DNA from: Gracilariopsis chorda
Taxonomy: Eukaryota; Rhodophyta; Florideophyceae; Gracilariales; Gracilariaceae
Assembly (NCBI GenBank): GCA_003194525.1
Contig: NBIV01000094.1
Coordinates: forward strand, 124,001 to 188,000
DNA: 64,000 nt
Direction of reading: 5' to 3'
Both the position numbers and the translations under genes were made by a program. Positions 53,071 through 63,412 of this stretch are shown piece by piece. The notes beneath the pieces were generated by a model that did not search any database, was not told the origin of the DNA, and saw nothing but the letters and a program-made list of their open reading frames with translations. Within the stretch, counting starts at the first letter, position 1. Every line of letters starts with the position of its first letter.

Positions 53071-53574
53071 CTACATTGTGGTAAATTCCCGTAGCATTGC
53101 ACGGAGTTTGTCGCGGTATGACTCCGGCATATGGCCGAGGTCTATAGCTTCGAGTGCTTTTATGGGGTCCACTCGGTCAAAAAGCGCAGTAACATGGTCC
53201 TGTGATACAGGTGTGGCCGTCGGTTCCGAGTTATTTGGGTTGTTCGACGCTAAAAAAACGGTTTCCTCTCCCTCCTTTGACGATAGTTCGTCAGTGGTGG
53301 GGGTGGATTCCTCAGAAGAGGCGGCAATTCCGAGAACATCGGCGTTCGTCATCTTCGTCGGGAGCATCCCAAGGGGATGTGGAGTGACGCTTCAAACTAA
53401 TTGGTTCTTTACCAGATACTGGGGGCGTTTGCCAAGATTGGCAACGAGTATCCAGAAAGGATCATCTGGGGTAACGTGAACAATTCCGTTCGCCAGCACG
53501 AGCTGGTATTTCTCGTATAACGAGGAAAGAGGTTGAATAACCCGAAGACCGTGTTGACGGCAATTGACTTGCAC
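53071..53574 (-). pseudogene. Element C protease-to-RT linker
   Basis: Frames 53574-53392 and 53367-53071 carry HGLRVIQPLSSLYEKYQLVL and PFWILVANLGKRPQYLVKNQ, then a Ser/Glu-rich linker and LGHMPESYRDKLRAMLREF, which leads to the RT start. The frame ends with TAG at 53071-53073. Confidence 0.65.
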
Positions 53575-53616
53575 CCAGACTTGGGATTCAGGCGGTGTAG
53601 AAACTGAGGCGGCTAA

Positions 53617-54266
53617 TCAAAGTTTGATGGACTCCCGAGACGCGGGCAGTGGTTCCTGCGCAGCAGGTAGTGGGACTTGCTTCTGCGAAGCACGCTTCAG
53701 CGGGCGACGGAGGATCGGGACTGACGATCCGTCGGCGGGTTCCAGAAGCCTAAAGCGGGGCCTGATTACGTCGACAAATCTGTCGCAGTAATCAAATCCC
53801 AATATGACTGGAGCGGCCTATGACCGACAAAAAATAAGTCGAGCTTCACCACGGAGATGCCCACCCGCACGACTAAGTCGACGGTACCCATCGTTTTTAA
53901 CGGATTGTTGTTCGCATCTGTGACGTCGGGAACCGTTTCGGAACGGATACGAGACCGCACCTGCGGGGGCAGCAATGATTCCACGATGAAGTGGGGGCCG
54001 GCACCTGTGTCCAGGACGGTTAGAAATCTCACCATAAAATGGGTGTCAAGGCCAAGGTCCGCGTTAACCTTGTAGTTGCGCTTGGACATGACCAAGACTG
54101 TATCCGGGATCCGGGGTTTTTTACTCCGTATCCACGGGCGACGCAGCACAGAAAGGTGTGCAGAGTCCGCGTCTGCAGTGTCTTTCCTTGAAAGGATTTT
54201 CACCGGGGAGCGAGGCGGCGATTCCTCGGGCGTCAACAGTCTCATCTCTGAGGAAGCCTCTCCCAA
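53617..54266 (-). pseudogene. Element C aspartic protease
   Basis: The frame 54266-53766 has the active-site loop LTVLDTGAGPHFI and the strand DLVVRVG. A frameshift near 53815 moves the end to the frame 53802-53617, with GFDYCDRFVDVIRPRF (family: xLGxDF). Element B has the same motifs in one frame. Confidence 0.85.
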
Positions 54267-54283
54267 AGGGGAGACTCCCTCAA

Positions 54284-54730
54284 TTAGTTTTCATGGGAGG
54301 TTCCCGCCGTAGGCGGTAGTCCAGGATCCTCGACCACGAGTGCTTCGTTCCTGGGGCCGAGGTTTTTATCCGCATAAGCGGTGGTTGCGTCGGACGTTTG
54401 CGCGACTTCCCGTATCGGGTTAATTGAAGCTAGCCGCGCATGCGGGATATGTGGCAAGGCATGCGAGATGTCCGTTTTAGCATGGAGGTAGGAAGCCATC
54501 GGAACGGAACGTTTCTCCTCTAGAGTGAGGGCCTCGTAATTTGCCACCACCTTGGCCATATCCTTCAGTGAGAAAAGACACTGAGGGGATGTATGGCCAT
54601 GGGTGTAGCAAAGGTGGCAAATTAGAGTCAGCGCGGCGACGCGCCGGTTTATATCCCGAGCATCAGAGAAGCGTACCGCCGGGCGGGTGTCGTTCAGTCC
54701 AGGCCGTTGATAACGGGATTGCCCGTTCAT
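54284..54730 (-). pseudogene. Element C Gag zinc-knuckle part
   Basis: 148 codons with an intact CCHC zinc knuckle, CHLCYTHGHTSPQC. The ATG (54728-54730) overlaps the TGA of the preceding Gag frame (54727-54729) in an ATGA arrangement. The zinc knuckle binds the element RNA. Confidence 0.8.
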
Positions 54731-56424
54731 AAACGGGACTTCCCCACGTACAATACGGGGTTGTCTTGCGCCGTTTCGAACGTGTCCTCCGTCTTTGACG
54801 GTAAGTCCGTGGTTGGTATAGACACATCATCTCCCTGTGCAAGATGAACTGTGTTGTATCCCTGTTGGTGGGTTCTACCTGCAAAAAGCGAGGGCGATGA
54901 GGAGTCACTCACCAGCACCAACGCCTTGGCGGGCCTAGACAGAGGATTCGGAGTTCTTGCACGTAGTGCTTCCCCTTCCACTCGAGCGTGCTGAACAAGC
55001 TCGAGGTAGGGGATTCTCCGCTTGTCCTTGCGTTAACGAATGCCAAGACTCCGGATTGCGAGGTCAAGGCCATCGATGAACATGGTACAGCGTTCCCCTG
55101 CCGGGTATACATTCCCACAACGGTGGAAGGCTTTGTTGCGGCGCTCCGAATAATCGGTTTCAATCTCGCCTGAGCGTTGACGAGTATCTCGCAAAGCGAG
55201 GATGGCCATCTGAATGGCGGTATTGGTGGCATAGGAGCGCAATAAATATTGCACCGCCTCCGGCCAGCAGGTTACTCCTCCCTCTGAGGCACGAGATGAT
55301 CCTCTGACAGAGGTGTACTGGTCCTCTGCCACTACCCGTAAGACATACCGTAATTCCAAATAGGCTTGTCCCTCGTTCATTCTGAGGAGATCGGCCTCCG
55401 CTACAAAGCGGCAAAGGAAGCCCAACACGATGATTGGGTCTTCTCCAGTAAAATACTGCTTACGCAGTGAGATTTGCATACGTTTTATGCACTCTTTCAC
55501 CTTCCCCGTGCCACGGGGTGTACGTCCTAAAGAGGAATCTTGGAGCCGGTAGTACCTGTAGGACAATAGTTTCCGATACCACGGGTTCGTCGGTTTTAAT
55601 TGCCTGAGGCCAGGGTGTCTTCTCCCCTTGCTGCGGGTCCGAATTCCACCTTGGGTGGCGGATGACCACTTAGAGCGGGAAAAATGGCCTCGTTTCTCGT
55701 CCTCTGAATCGGATTCCGAGGAACTAGAACCATCTGACCCGTTTCGGGATGAATTCGATGATGTCGTAGAATCAGAATCCGAATGATCTCGTTTGTGCTT
55801 TCGCTTATAGCAAGGCTTCTTTCTTCCAGCATGCTGGTGGTGATGTGACGCAGCTGGTGCCGGATCATCCGGGGACGCTTTATCCATGAGGATAAACTGC
55901 TTTAACGTCTCTAGACGGGCATAAACTCGATCAAATCGATAGTCAACTCCTCCTATGAAGGTGGCGGGTTGCCCCAAACTCTCTAACATAGAGTTGACAT
56001 CGGAACGTAAGATACGGAGATCCTCTGCGACCACCTTTATAGGGCTGTCCATCACCACCTCATGGAGGGTTTGTAATTCCCCGACAAGCGTGTCCTGGGC
56101 GGTCCACAAAACGTGAACCTGAGATTCCAGGGAATTCCCCTGGGGGGTGTTAACGCCCGTCAGACGGGGTTCAGGTGCGGCGGTGGCCACGGCCGCAGCC
56201 GGATGAGCACCATCCACAGCATTCGATAACGGGGTCGACGTAGAGTTCCGGGGTTCCCGGGGTGGGTTTGGAGTCCTAGACGATGCACCCCCAGCATGGC
56301 GGGATTTAGCTCTAGTCGGGATCCGAGACACGAACCGAACTTCGGGGTTATCTCCACCATTGTGGGAGCGACTGCGCGTAGTCGGAGGCTCTGCAGAGGA
56401 GGGCTTCCTCGACATGAAGGCCAA
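54727..56424 (-). pseudogene. Element C Gag
   Basis: A 463-codon frame (56424-55033) and, after one in-frame TAA at 55033-55035, 101 more codons to TGA at 54727-54729. Parts: a basic, Arg/Ser-rich start (1-60); coiled-coil region (100-180); Lys/Arg then Ser/Asp acidic low complexity (195-250); capsid-like domain from about 285 with KQYFTGEDPIIVLGFLCRF, AEADLLRMNEGQAYLELRY and WPEAVQYLLRSYA. Element B Gag matches these segments in order (GKDPILVFDFLSRF, WPEAVQYFLLHYA). The TAA removes the last 100 residues and the zinc knuckle. Confidence 0.85.
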
Positions 56425-56511
56425 CCGTTACGACGGGAAAACAACGGAACTTCGGGAAAACAAACAAAAGAAACAAAACCTCGAAAGAGGGAACCAAACA
56501 CCAAAACCGAT

Positions 56512-56528
56512 TCTAGGTCGGGAGACCA
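56512..56528 (-). other. Primer-binding site of element C
   Basis: TCTAGGTCGGGAGACCA on the plus strand ends three bases from the 5' LTR and matches 32535-32551 of element B at 16 of 17 positions. The shared site near both LTRs supports its role in tRNA priming. Confidence 0.65.
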
Positions 56529-56531
56529 CTT

Positions 56532-57328
56532 TGTAGTGCAATGCCCGGAAGCGGGAGTGCACCGAAAGACGTTCGGGATCCTTCCTCGTTACAGATGAGC
56601 CCAGTTGGGTAGAGCCCTCCCAAGAGTGGCACGACTATGTCGGGTTGTAAGGCCAAGGCCACCTGTCGCGACTTGCGCAGGGAGGTTGAAGCAAGAATCG
56701 GGTATCCGCAGGAGCGGTGTATGGGGGGTGGTCGTCCTCTAGAGAGGTGAGGCTTCCACGTTAGTGGCACGCGCGAAAACGAGCCGTGGGTAGCGGGAAA
56801 GCCACCCTGTAAAGGGAAAAATAAGGGGGAGCTGAGTCACGAGTGTCGTGACGAAGACTAATGGCAGTGCAGGTAAATAAACCTTATACAAGGCGAAAAC
56901 CAAGAAAGCTGGAATAACAATCCTAATACTCCGGTCCTTTGGATGGGCAGGGGGGTTAGGCTTCCCGTATGCAACGGTGCTTCCCTCCAAAGAGGAGTAG
57001 AGAACACGCGAAGGCGTTGAGGTCTATATCCAATTCCCCAGGGTGAGGTCCCTTGTTAAGGAAGGTTTACTGGTGCGACTGTAACCCCCCCGCGCACTAA
57101 GTACTAACCCTCCCAGAAATGGGTGTAAAAATAATAAATAGAAGTAACTAAATTACTCCACTTTGGTGGTTCATGCCCACTACTGTGGCCAACCGCCAAT
57201 TGACTCTTCCGTGTCCAACGTATCAAATCCACTATTAGTGGTCGTAGTTCATGCAATGAATGCATTACCGAAACATTCGGGAAATCAACCAAGTGCCAAG
57301 AATCCTTCTCTGAGGGCATTGCACTTCA
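56532..57328 (-). repeat. 5' LTR of element C
   Basis: It starts TGTAGTGCAATGCCC and ends GGGCATTGCACTTCA. Partner of 45840-46635. GGAGC follows as the target duplication. Confidence 0.95.
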
Positions 57329-57348
57329 GGAGCTTGTAAAAATCCTGA

Positions 57349-57700
57349 TTGGTGCGAAGCAATGATCGAAAAATGAGCACCCAAATCCGTCAGAAGACTT
57401 GGGATTTGGTTAGGCGCAAGTCAGTGAGAAAACTGCTTCTGTATTCTTGGATATTTAGAAAGAAGATTCTTGTCGAGGATCTTCACTGGTGTGTAGAAGA
57501 CCTATTACTTCAGGACCCGCGGGTGATCCAGAGTACTCAGCTTAGTGTACGTCCCTACCGTCTGCTATTTCAGGGATACCGAGCATCCCGCAGTAATCTG
57601 CACGTAGGCGGTACATATAAGCGTTTTTTCATGGAATTGGCATCCCCGGAGTAATCGCATGAGAATCCAAAGGGTTGTCGTGTGACAGTAGTTCTTTTTT
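57349..57700 (+). pseudogene. Copia-1 reverse transcriptase start, right of element C
   Basis: Directly after the right target duplication the plus strand continues as copia Pol in changing frames: IRQKTWDLVRRKSVRKLLLY, WIFRKKILVED, then SVRPYRLLF and SNLHVGGTYK, which fits the copia RT pattern around SxRxLLAIA...xVxxxDVxxAFLxG. It is the continuation of the integrase at 44302-45794. The rest of RT and RNase H of copia-1 is not found; 57970 onwards belongs to copia-2 on the other strand. Confidence 0.55.
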
Positions 57701-57968
57701 GGGGTATTCTTGTTCTTCTTCTTCGACAAAGTGACGCGTAGCAGCTAGTATGAATCTACTTTTACAAACCTTCCAGCAAAGCCAAAGTCCTCTATTCGGC
57801 CTGGAGCTACGTCGCATTTCTCAATTGTAGTACAAATATTCGTGTAAAGTAGTTTGAACAGTACAATCTCTAAATTTGCGTTATTCGGTGCTCTGCGGTA
57901 CCTCAAAGCATGCAAATGCATTATATTTGTCACGCTTATGTCTACTTGGCCACAGTAGCATCTTCTCT
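57701..57968. other. Junction between copia-1 and copia-2
   Basis: No motif recognised. A C/T-rich tract GTTCTTCTTCTTCG lies at 57710-57723. The plus-to-minus change of coding strand occurs here. Confidence 0.3.
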
Positions 57969-58631
57969 CTAGTGAAAAGCATCTTTGCCTTCCCTGATCT
58001 GCTTTGCTAGCCCGTTGATTTGAATTGATAGCTTGCTTGTATCTATCAATCTAAGCAGAGCAGTGCCGGGTTTTGGAATCTCAAGCCTGGTAAACGAATC
58101 TGCAACGTTGTCCTCGGATCCTGTCCAGCCTATGCTGTTTAGCTCTCTACATCTCAACGACCCCTGTAGCGCTGAAATATGGATTGCGAGGCGTTTGTCG
58201 CTCATAAACGTGTGTTTGGCGACACTGTTGAAAACTGTACGGACATTTATGTACGCAGAGATGGGTATCATCATCTGTAGCATCACCTCAAGCATGTGCT
58301 TTGCGATGTAGGCTTGATCATAGCCGTGAACTAGAGCAAGAAGCTCTGCCGCCATGAAACCTTTGGTCCCTCTCCCAGATTTCTTGCTTTCGTACGACAG
58401 AATAATTTTGTTGCCATTTTGGTCTCCGATTGTGACGAGAAATACGAGCTGGGATGCAAGCCCCTCTGAATTCCCGAATGATACGTCTATGAAGAGAAAA
58501 GTTTTCAATGAGCTCTGCTCTATGTTGATAAAACGAATACACTGTGAGGCAGTTGAGGTAGTATAGCATATTAACTCCTTCATTTTTTCCATTGCAGTTA
58601 GGCAGCATTCGTTGATTCTTCGAGTGAGCAT
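57969..58631 (-). pseudogene. Copia-2 RNase H
   Basis: 220 codons with TFLFIDVSFGNSEGLASQLV (family: GxxDADxAG...SxTGY), SYESKKSGRGTKGFMAAELL (family: SKKQxxVxxSSxEAEY), and LNSIGWTGSEDNVADSFT (family: xxVxTxxNxADxxTK). The first acidic motif and the final NxADxxT motif are intact. The frame has no internal stop, so it is the best kept part of copia-2. It lies just downstream of the RT remnant. Confidence 0.75.
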
Positions 58632-58799
58632 CTGTGTCCCCCTGCAGAGTTCAGATCGCGTAGTTTTCGCTTTTTACTGCAGTTTCGCGAGTTTTGTCAT
58701 AGCGTCCTTCTCGTTTAGTGGCTCACATAATGTGTCGCCCTTCTTCTTTTTGCAGCATTTGGAAAGATTCACCCTCTTCGTGTTCAAAGCGGTACCTGT

Positions 58800-59316
58800 T
58801 AAGTAGACAGCTTCCACTTGGCTTCAGGACCTTCCACGGCTTGGTTCGAAACTGGTGAGCACTTGCGTTCTCTCGATACAGGAATTATTTGTTTCCGATT
58901 CCGAACGAGTCATTGTTCTATAGTATCACTACATCTGGTAACCAAGAACTGGTAGATGTAGGGTACAATACGTATTTATCGGTCGTAGTGTATCTCATAT
59001 GAAGTTACGGTTTGTGTTGCTCGCTTTATGTGTGGAACCAATGTAGCCCGGGTTCAGGTAGTTGGAAAAAATTTTTTAGTGCCCACAATATCTGGTCGTC
59101 CGGTAGTTGCATCTCTGACGGTTGTTTCAGGAATATATTCATTCCTAAGCTGCTTTCCACTCTATAACTAAGCCTGAGGGATGTCTCTAGAGTATATTAC
59201 TTCGTCGGTCCGCGTTGCGGCCACTGTAAACCCAATCCTTCGTCCGGGCTTGGAGACGGTTGGAGACTTCGTCAGGATACACCTGGCGTTCTCGTCTTGA
59301 TATTTCTGTGCCATCA
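58800..59316 (-). pseudogene. Copia-2 reverse transcriptase, main part
   Basis: It begins at the insertion edge with LMAQKYQDENA, CILTKSPTVSKPGRRIGFTV and VIYSRDIPQA (family: TxSPTVSRxxxRIxxSxAA...xxSRDVTQAY), then in another frame QLPDDQILWALK, LPEPGLHWFHT and YPTSTSSWLPDVVIL. The YxDD box is damaged: a stop and NNDSFGIGN stand where xVDDxxxxG is expected. Confidence 0.75.
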
Positions 59317-59330
59317 GTTGGTCGTGAATG

Positions 59331-60310
59331 CGGTAAAATGTTCTGGTACTGCTTAAACACATGTTTAGATTGTTCCACCAGCTCCTATCTATAGCATTCT
59401 TAGCTTCGCTGGAGCAGCAGTGCTACTTTATTTCAGTGACCCTGGCGCCAGGATACGGAGTTTTATTGGTTATTGTGCTGTTTCAGAGGCTGTTAGGAGC
59501 CAGAAGAGTAACGTAGACGCACACGCACACATAAGTAATAAGAAAGTAATAATGCGTTTTTGCGTTTTTTAAATGCTATAAGATGCTATAAATAGGCACT
59601 TTGACGCCCGGAATTTGGTTTAAACTCAACTCATCATCACATTTACACAAAAACAAAACATCCACCTTTAAACCTTTTCCATTCTTTCTATCAGCTATTC
59701 AACTACCATTTACTTATAGTCAGTCGTTTGCCACTAGATGAATAATTGGGGTTAGAAACTGCTTTTGCTATGAATGCTTGACGCGCTTCAAGCGTTGAAG
59801 GGTGATATGTAGTGTAAAAGATGTGCTTCCGTCGTCTGTGAGCCCCACAGGAGTCTGCTCGGAAAGTGGTGTTGGTTGAAAGATCTGTTGATTTTCACGC
59901 GGAAGTGCTGGACAGAAAGCTGTTTGAATGCGACTCGCTGTGCAACCTTTGCTGCAAAAGACCAGATTGGATATAGAGTAAAATCATATCTCGCTGTTAG
60001 TAGCTCTCCTTTAAAAGCACTTTAGGAATTGTACGCTTCTGTTTCTGGTTAGTGCAGAAGTGGGTAGGATGCCAAAATCGGTTCCCATCCGGTGTATCTG
60101 ACCGGAAGCCTAGACTCTGATTCCTAATGACCATTGTCATAAATCTTTGGTCACGCGCCGTTTCATGAATTTTTGAAGAAATTTCTGGGATTGGGACTTT
60201 TGCTCTCCCGTTTGTTTTCATAATTTTCATATTTTTTGGCAGGTTGAGTCCTTTTGGTCCCTGCATTACCATTTGTTCTTGCTTTCCGTTTTTGATTTTC
60301 ATTGTCAGTC
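59331..60310 (+). repeat. First tandem unit of the insertion
   Basis: It aligns with 60318-61265 along its length: GGTAAAATGTTCTGG against GGTAGAATGTTCCAG at the start, CTTCGCTGG, GTTAGTAGCTCTCCTTT, and GGTTGAGTCCTTT near the end. Its TATA box TATAAATA is at 59587-59594. Confidence 0.75.
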
Positions 60311-60317
60311 GCGAATT

Positions 60318-61265
60318 TGGTAGAATGTTCCAGCACTGCTAGAACTCACGTTTAGAGTGCTCCAGCAGTGTCTGGAGCATTCTAAGCTTCGCTGGCCCAG
60401 CATTACCATTGTATTTTGTTGGTGCAGGCGCCAGTTTCTAAATTAATATTGGTTAGTGTGCAGCTCCAGAGGCTTTTGGAAGCCAATGGAGTAACTTAGA
60501 CGCATAAATGAGTGAGTAGAAAGTAGTAATGCGTTTCTGTGTTGTTTTGCATGCTTTTTAACTCTATAAAAGGGCGAGTTGAGTCCCAGACTTTGGTCTG
60601 GACTCAACTCAAGAAGGACCACATCAAAAAATCCTCACCCCCACAACTTTCTCAACTTTTAATATCAACCATCAACTCTCAACCGCACTTAGCGAGGCGT
60701 TTGCTGCTTTGTAAATACTTGGGGTGGGGCATTACCGTCGCTGAGACCGTTTGAAGCGCCCTTGGTGTAAACGGGAGACCGGTAGTGTGTACCAAAGGCG
60801 CTTCTGTCGTCTGTGAGCCCCCACCGGAGCTTTGCTCGGATAACGGTGACGGGGGAAATACCTGGTGGTTTCTGGACGGAGGTGCTAGACGGGAAGCTGT
60901 CTGCAAGCGACGTGCCGTGCAACCTCTCCTGCAAAGGACCGGATTGGGTATGGAGTGAAATCATACCCCGCTGTTAGTAGCTCTCCTTTGGAAGCCCTGT
61001 AAGGATTATATGCACCCGCTTCTGGTTGGTGCAGAAGTGAGTAGGCTGCAGAAATCACCTCAAATCCGGATTGACTTACTGGGAGCCGGGAGTCTCACTC
61101 CTAGAGATCCTTGAAATAATTCTTGGGTTTTGCGGCGTTTTAAGAAGTATCAAGAAGTTTGTATTTGGATTGAGCCTTGTGCTCTCCTTTTTTATTTGTT
61201 GTTATCGTTCCAGGTTGAGTCCTTTCGGTGTCTGCATTGGTTGTTCGTTTGATCATTTGTTCGTG
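60318..61265 (+). repeat. Second tandem unit of the insertion
   Basis: Partner of 59331-60310. It keeps a better promoter: TATAAAA at 60565-60571 followed by a hairpin at the presumed start of the transcript. Confidence 0.75.
60565..60608 (+). promoter_or_regulatory. TATA box followed by a perfect-arm hairpin
   Basis: TATAAAA (60565-60571) is followed by GTTGAGTC-C-CAGAC-TTTG-GTCTG-GACTCAAC (60578-60608): 13 paired bases with one bulged C and a 4-base loop. The hairpin would lie near the 5' end of the RNA. In the first unit it has decayed. Confidence 0.6.
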
Positions 61266-61289
61266 TCGTTTCGTTTTGTTGGGGCTTCG

Positions 61290-61470
61290 AGCTACGAGGA
61301 ACCTTTTTAGGCTAATTTGTCATTCATTTTGGCCCCTTGCGTCACCGTCTCGTGATGGCGCCCACATTCACCTTTCCGAACTTTCAGCTACGAGGAAATC
61401 CTTTTTAGCATACTTCATTGCTTGGTTTGGCCACCTGATTCACCGTTTTGTGATGGTGCCCACACCATCA
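61290..61470 (+). repeat. Two copies of a 96-98 bp repeat at the right end of the insertion
   Basis: GCTACGAGGA occurs at 61291 and 61387; each copy continues through CACCGTxTxGTGATGGYGCCCACA. The last copy ends at TGATGGTG-CCCA-CACCATCA, a perfect 8-bp hairpin that includes the flanking CCATCA. Confidence 0.75.
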
Positions 61471-61660
61471 ACCGTGATTTGTTAATGACACCTGTATCAG
61501 TAGGCTTCAGCACGTCTACACAACGAGTGCCGTGGATTCGTTCTCCATCTGGCACTTCTGATCGGTGGACTTTCATGAAAACATTGAGGTCTTGACGTCC
61601 TTTGAGTTCCTTCCTTCTTCCTTCGACGAAACGTCCCGGATCGGCGTCGGTTGTGGACAC
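61471..61660 (-). pseudogene. Copia-2 reverse transcriptase, N-terminal part
   Basis: RFVEGRRKELKGRQDLNVF, RSEVPDGERIHGTRCVDVLK and PTDTGVINKSRL match the start of copia RT (xExxxLxxxxTFxxVxxxxVPxGxxIxxSRxVxxxK). The insertion begins directly after SRLM. The continuation is at 59316. Confidence 0.75.
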
Positions 61661-61669
61661 AAATCCATT

Positions 61670-62050
61670 TTAATTTTTTTCTACGTAAGTGGTGGTAGGC
61701 ATCTTACTCGAATCAGAGTCTCTAGGCAGTGGTTCTTCTCGTTTCATGTTGGTAACGGGCTTCATGACGTGACTGAGAAAGATTTTTCGTTCGTGCGGGA
61801 GTTGCACGCATACAGTCTCCCCTTCCTTGCTAACGCAGGGATGGGGTCCTTCCCAGGTCTTGCTAAACTCTCGGTAGACGAGGACTGTTGATCCAAATGG
61901 TAGACTGTCAATCTCTTCTTTTTTATTCCCGTAGGGTCCACGGTATTTATTGGTGAAGGCTACCTTCCAGCGCGCTTGTTCCTTCTCCACGATCTTCAGG
62001 GCGTTGCCGATTGCTTTTGAGCGGGCTAGTGCGTTCGGAGATGGAGCCAC
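61670..62050 (-). pseudogene. Copia-2 integrase C-terminal part
   Basis: 126 codons: AIGNALKIVEKEQARWKVAF, SLPFGSTVLVYREFSKTWEG and KIFLSHVMKPV. It reads like the end of a retroelement integrase, with a GSxVLVYRE strand as in SH3-like tails. It follows the core at 62340-62941 by a frame break. Confidence 0.65.
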
Positions 62051-62339
62051 GCGAGCGGGTCGTTGTTATCAGGTACCGACTTCATTGCCAAGATGGCCTA
62101 GTAGCATGGCGTCAGACTATCTTGTCAGATCCGAATTAGACATTACTTGTACGTTCAGTACTAACGGTCAGGTAGCTTAGCAAAGACACTGACCAAGGGG
62201 CGCGTACCTTAGCGCAGCTGCGTACTTAAGCGCCCAAATAAAGGCACGACTCTGATGGAAGAGCAGATCATCAGAGATTATTGTGCCGTCCTCTTTTGTT
62301 GCGCTCCGCTACGCTGTGAGTTGTTACAGTCGTGGTGTC

Positions 62340-62941
62340 ATTCCGAAGACGCACAGCATTGGGCAGAGACCCTCCGGGCCGACTGTGCTGTTTAGACAAA
62401 ATACAGCCCTTTGAAACAGATGTTTGTTGTCTTCCCTAGGAAGATCGGCCTTCAATTTCTCAAATACCGTACGTAGAGGTCCGTGATAACGTTCCACATG
62501 TTACATTTTGGATGGCCTCTCGATGGGGGCGTCGTCCATATCAATTGCAGAAGACATGGCGGCTCCTCGGAACTCCTTGGACACGAGGTTAGATCCCTGG
62601 TACACGCGAAGGATGTTCGGTGGTCCTGGGTATACGTTGCTTCAACAGCGCATAAAAGCTTTTCATACCGTAGTGGAGCTCACCTTTCTGGTGAACGTCA
62701 CGGTTGAAAAGTGCGCGCCTTCATATACGACGTGCAGTAGCGGTTTTCCTTGTATATACATGATATCGAGCGGGACAGTATGGTGGAAAAGAAGTCGCTC
62801 GTGTCCGATTGTTAGGTTGAATCGTCTTGGCTTTCGGGCGTGTTTTACACACGTCTTGGATTCCTTGACAATAGCGTCAAGTGCCGTCTTCACTTCGGTG
62901 AAATAGTGCTCTGGTCTGGCCTTCCGTAGAAAGTTGTTCAA
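62340..62941 (-). pseudogene. Copia-2 integrase core
   Basis: The frame 62941-62663 contains the zinc-binding remnant SKTCVKHARKPRRF (second Cys altered to His) and the first catalytic Asp in VPLDIMYIQGKPLLHVV. After a frameshift, NLVSKEFRGAAMSS lies where the second Asp motif ends (the Asp codon itself is lost near a stop), and HVERYHGPL carries the Glu, followed by LPREDNKHLFQRAVFCLNS. An SKEF...HVERYH pairing is typical of copia-like integrases. Confidence 0.7.
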
Positions 62942-63412
62942 GGCTTTGACACTCGGATGTCCAAAAGAGCGATGTAGCTTGAACAGTCCTTGCCTCGTGT
63001 AGAGGGCTTCGTCAGGGTCCCAGATGAGTACGAGGAAGTCGTTAATGAGCTTCAGAGGTTGGCTTCACCCATGAACAGCAAATAGTTCCGCTGTATGCTC
63101 ATATCGATTCCAGGAAGCCAGATATATCATCGGCTGAGCAGTGTTGAAACGTTCTCAGGCACCATATGGAAAGGTATATCGAAAACAAATCCGAGGTCTG
63201 GGAAGGGTATCGAAAGTTTGGTGATGCCTACCACGTTGAATTGTTTCCCATTCAGCCCATTAATCCTGCTGGTGAAGGGTTTGACGTCGAACGGTACCTT
63301 ATTCTCTGTGCAATAAGCGTGGTACTGTCTCAGACTGATGAGACTTCTTCTGTTTGTCCTGTCTCGATGATGATACCCTTGAATGATTGGGGCTCTTCGC
63401 CTTCATTGCGAT
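62942..63412 (-). pseudogene. Copia-2 protease and GAG-pre-integrase domain
   Basis: Protease: FKGIIIETGQTEEVSS at about 63330-63390 fits a retropepsin loop with Glu for the catalytic Asp, followed by FDVKPFTSRINGLNGKQFNV and PFPDLGFVFDIPFHMVPE-type sequence in other frames. Next to integrase, LYTRQGLFKLHRSFGHPSVK is the GAG-pre-integrase motif (LxHxRxGHxS). Several frameshifts. Confidence 0.6.

Larger units (their letters stand above)
45840..57328 (-). mobile_element. Full-length Ty3/gypsy chromovirus, element C, with antisense gene
   Basis: An 11.5 kb element with LTRs of 796 and 797 bp (45840-46635 and 56532-57328), each starting TGTA and ending TTCA with a 12-bp inverted terminal repeat around GTGCAATGCCC. 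GGAGC flanks both sides (45835-45839 and 57329-57333), a perfect 5-bp target duplication. On the minus strand: Gag, zinc knuckle, DTGAG protease, RT, RNase H, integrase, chromodomain. On the plus strand between chromodomain and 3' LTR: the antisense gene homologous to that of B. The two LTRs are very similar, so this is the youngest gypsy insertion here, yet several nonsense codons and frameshifts already break gag-pol. It interrupts a copia element. Confidence 0.96.
59317..61470 (+). mobile_element. 2.15 kb insertion of tandem promoter-bearing repeats in copia-2
   Basis: CCATCA occurs at 59311-59316 and again at 61465-61470; removing the interval with one copy restores the copia-2 RT frame across the join. 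The insertion consists of two diverged direct repeats of about 0.95-1 kb (from 59331 and from 60318), each with a TATA box and a C/A-rich leader, followed by two copies of a 96-98 bp repeat (GCTACGAGGA... GTGATGGYGCCCACA). Orientation by the TATA boxes is plus. It may be a tandem LTR pair or a non-autonomous element. I see no coding sequence in it. Confidence 0.8.
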
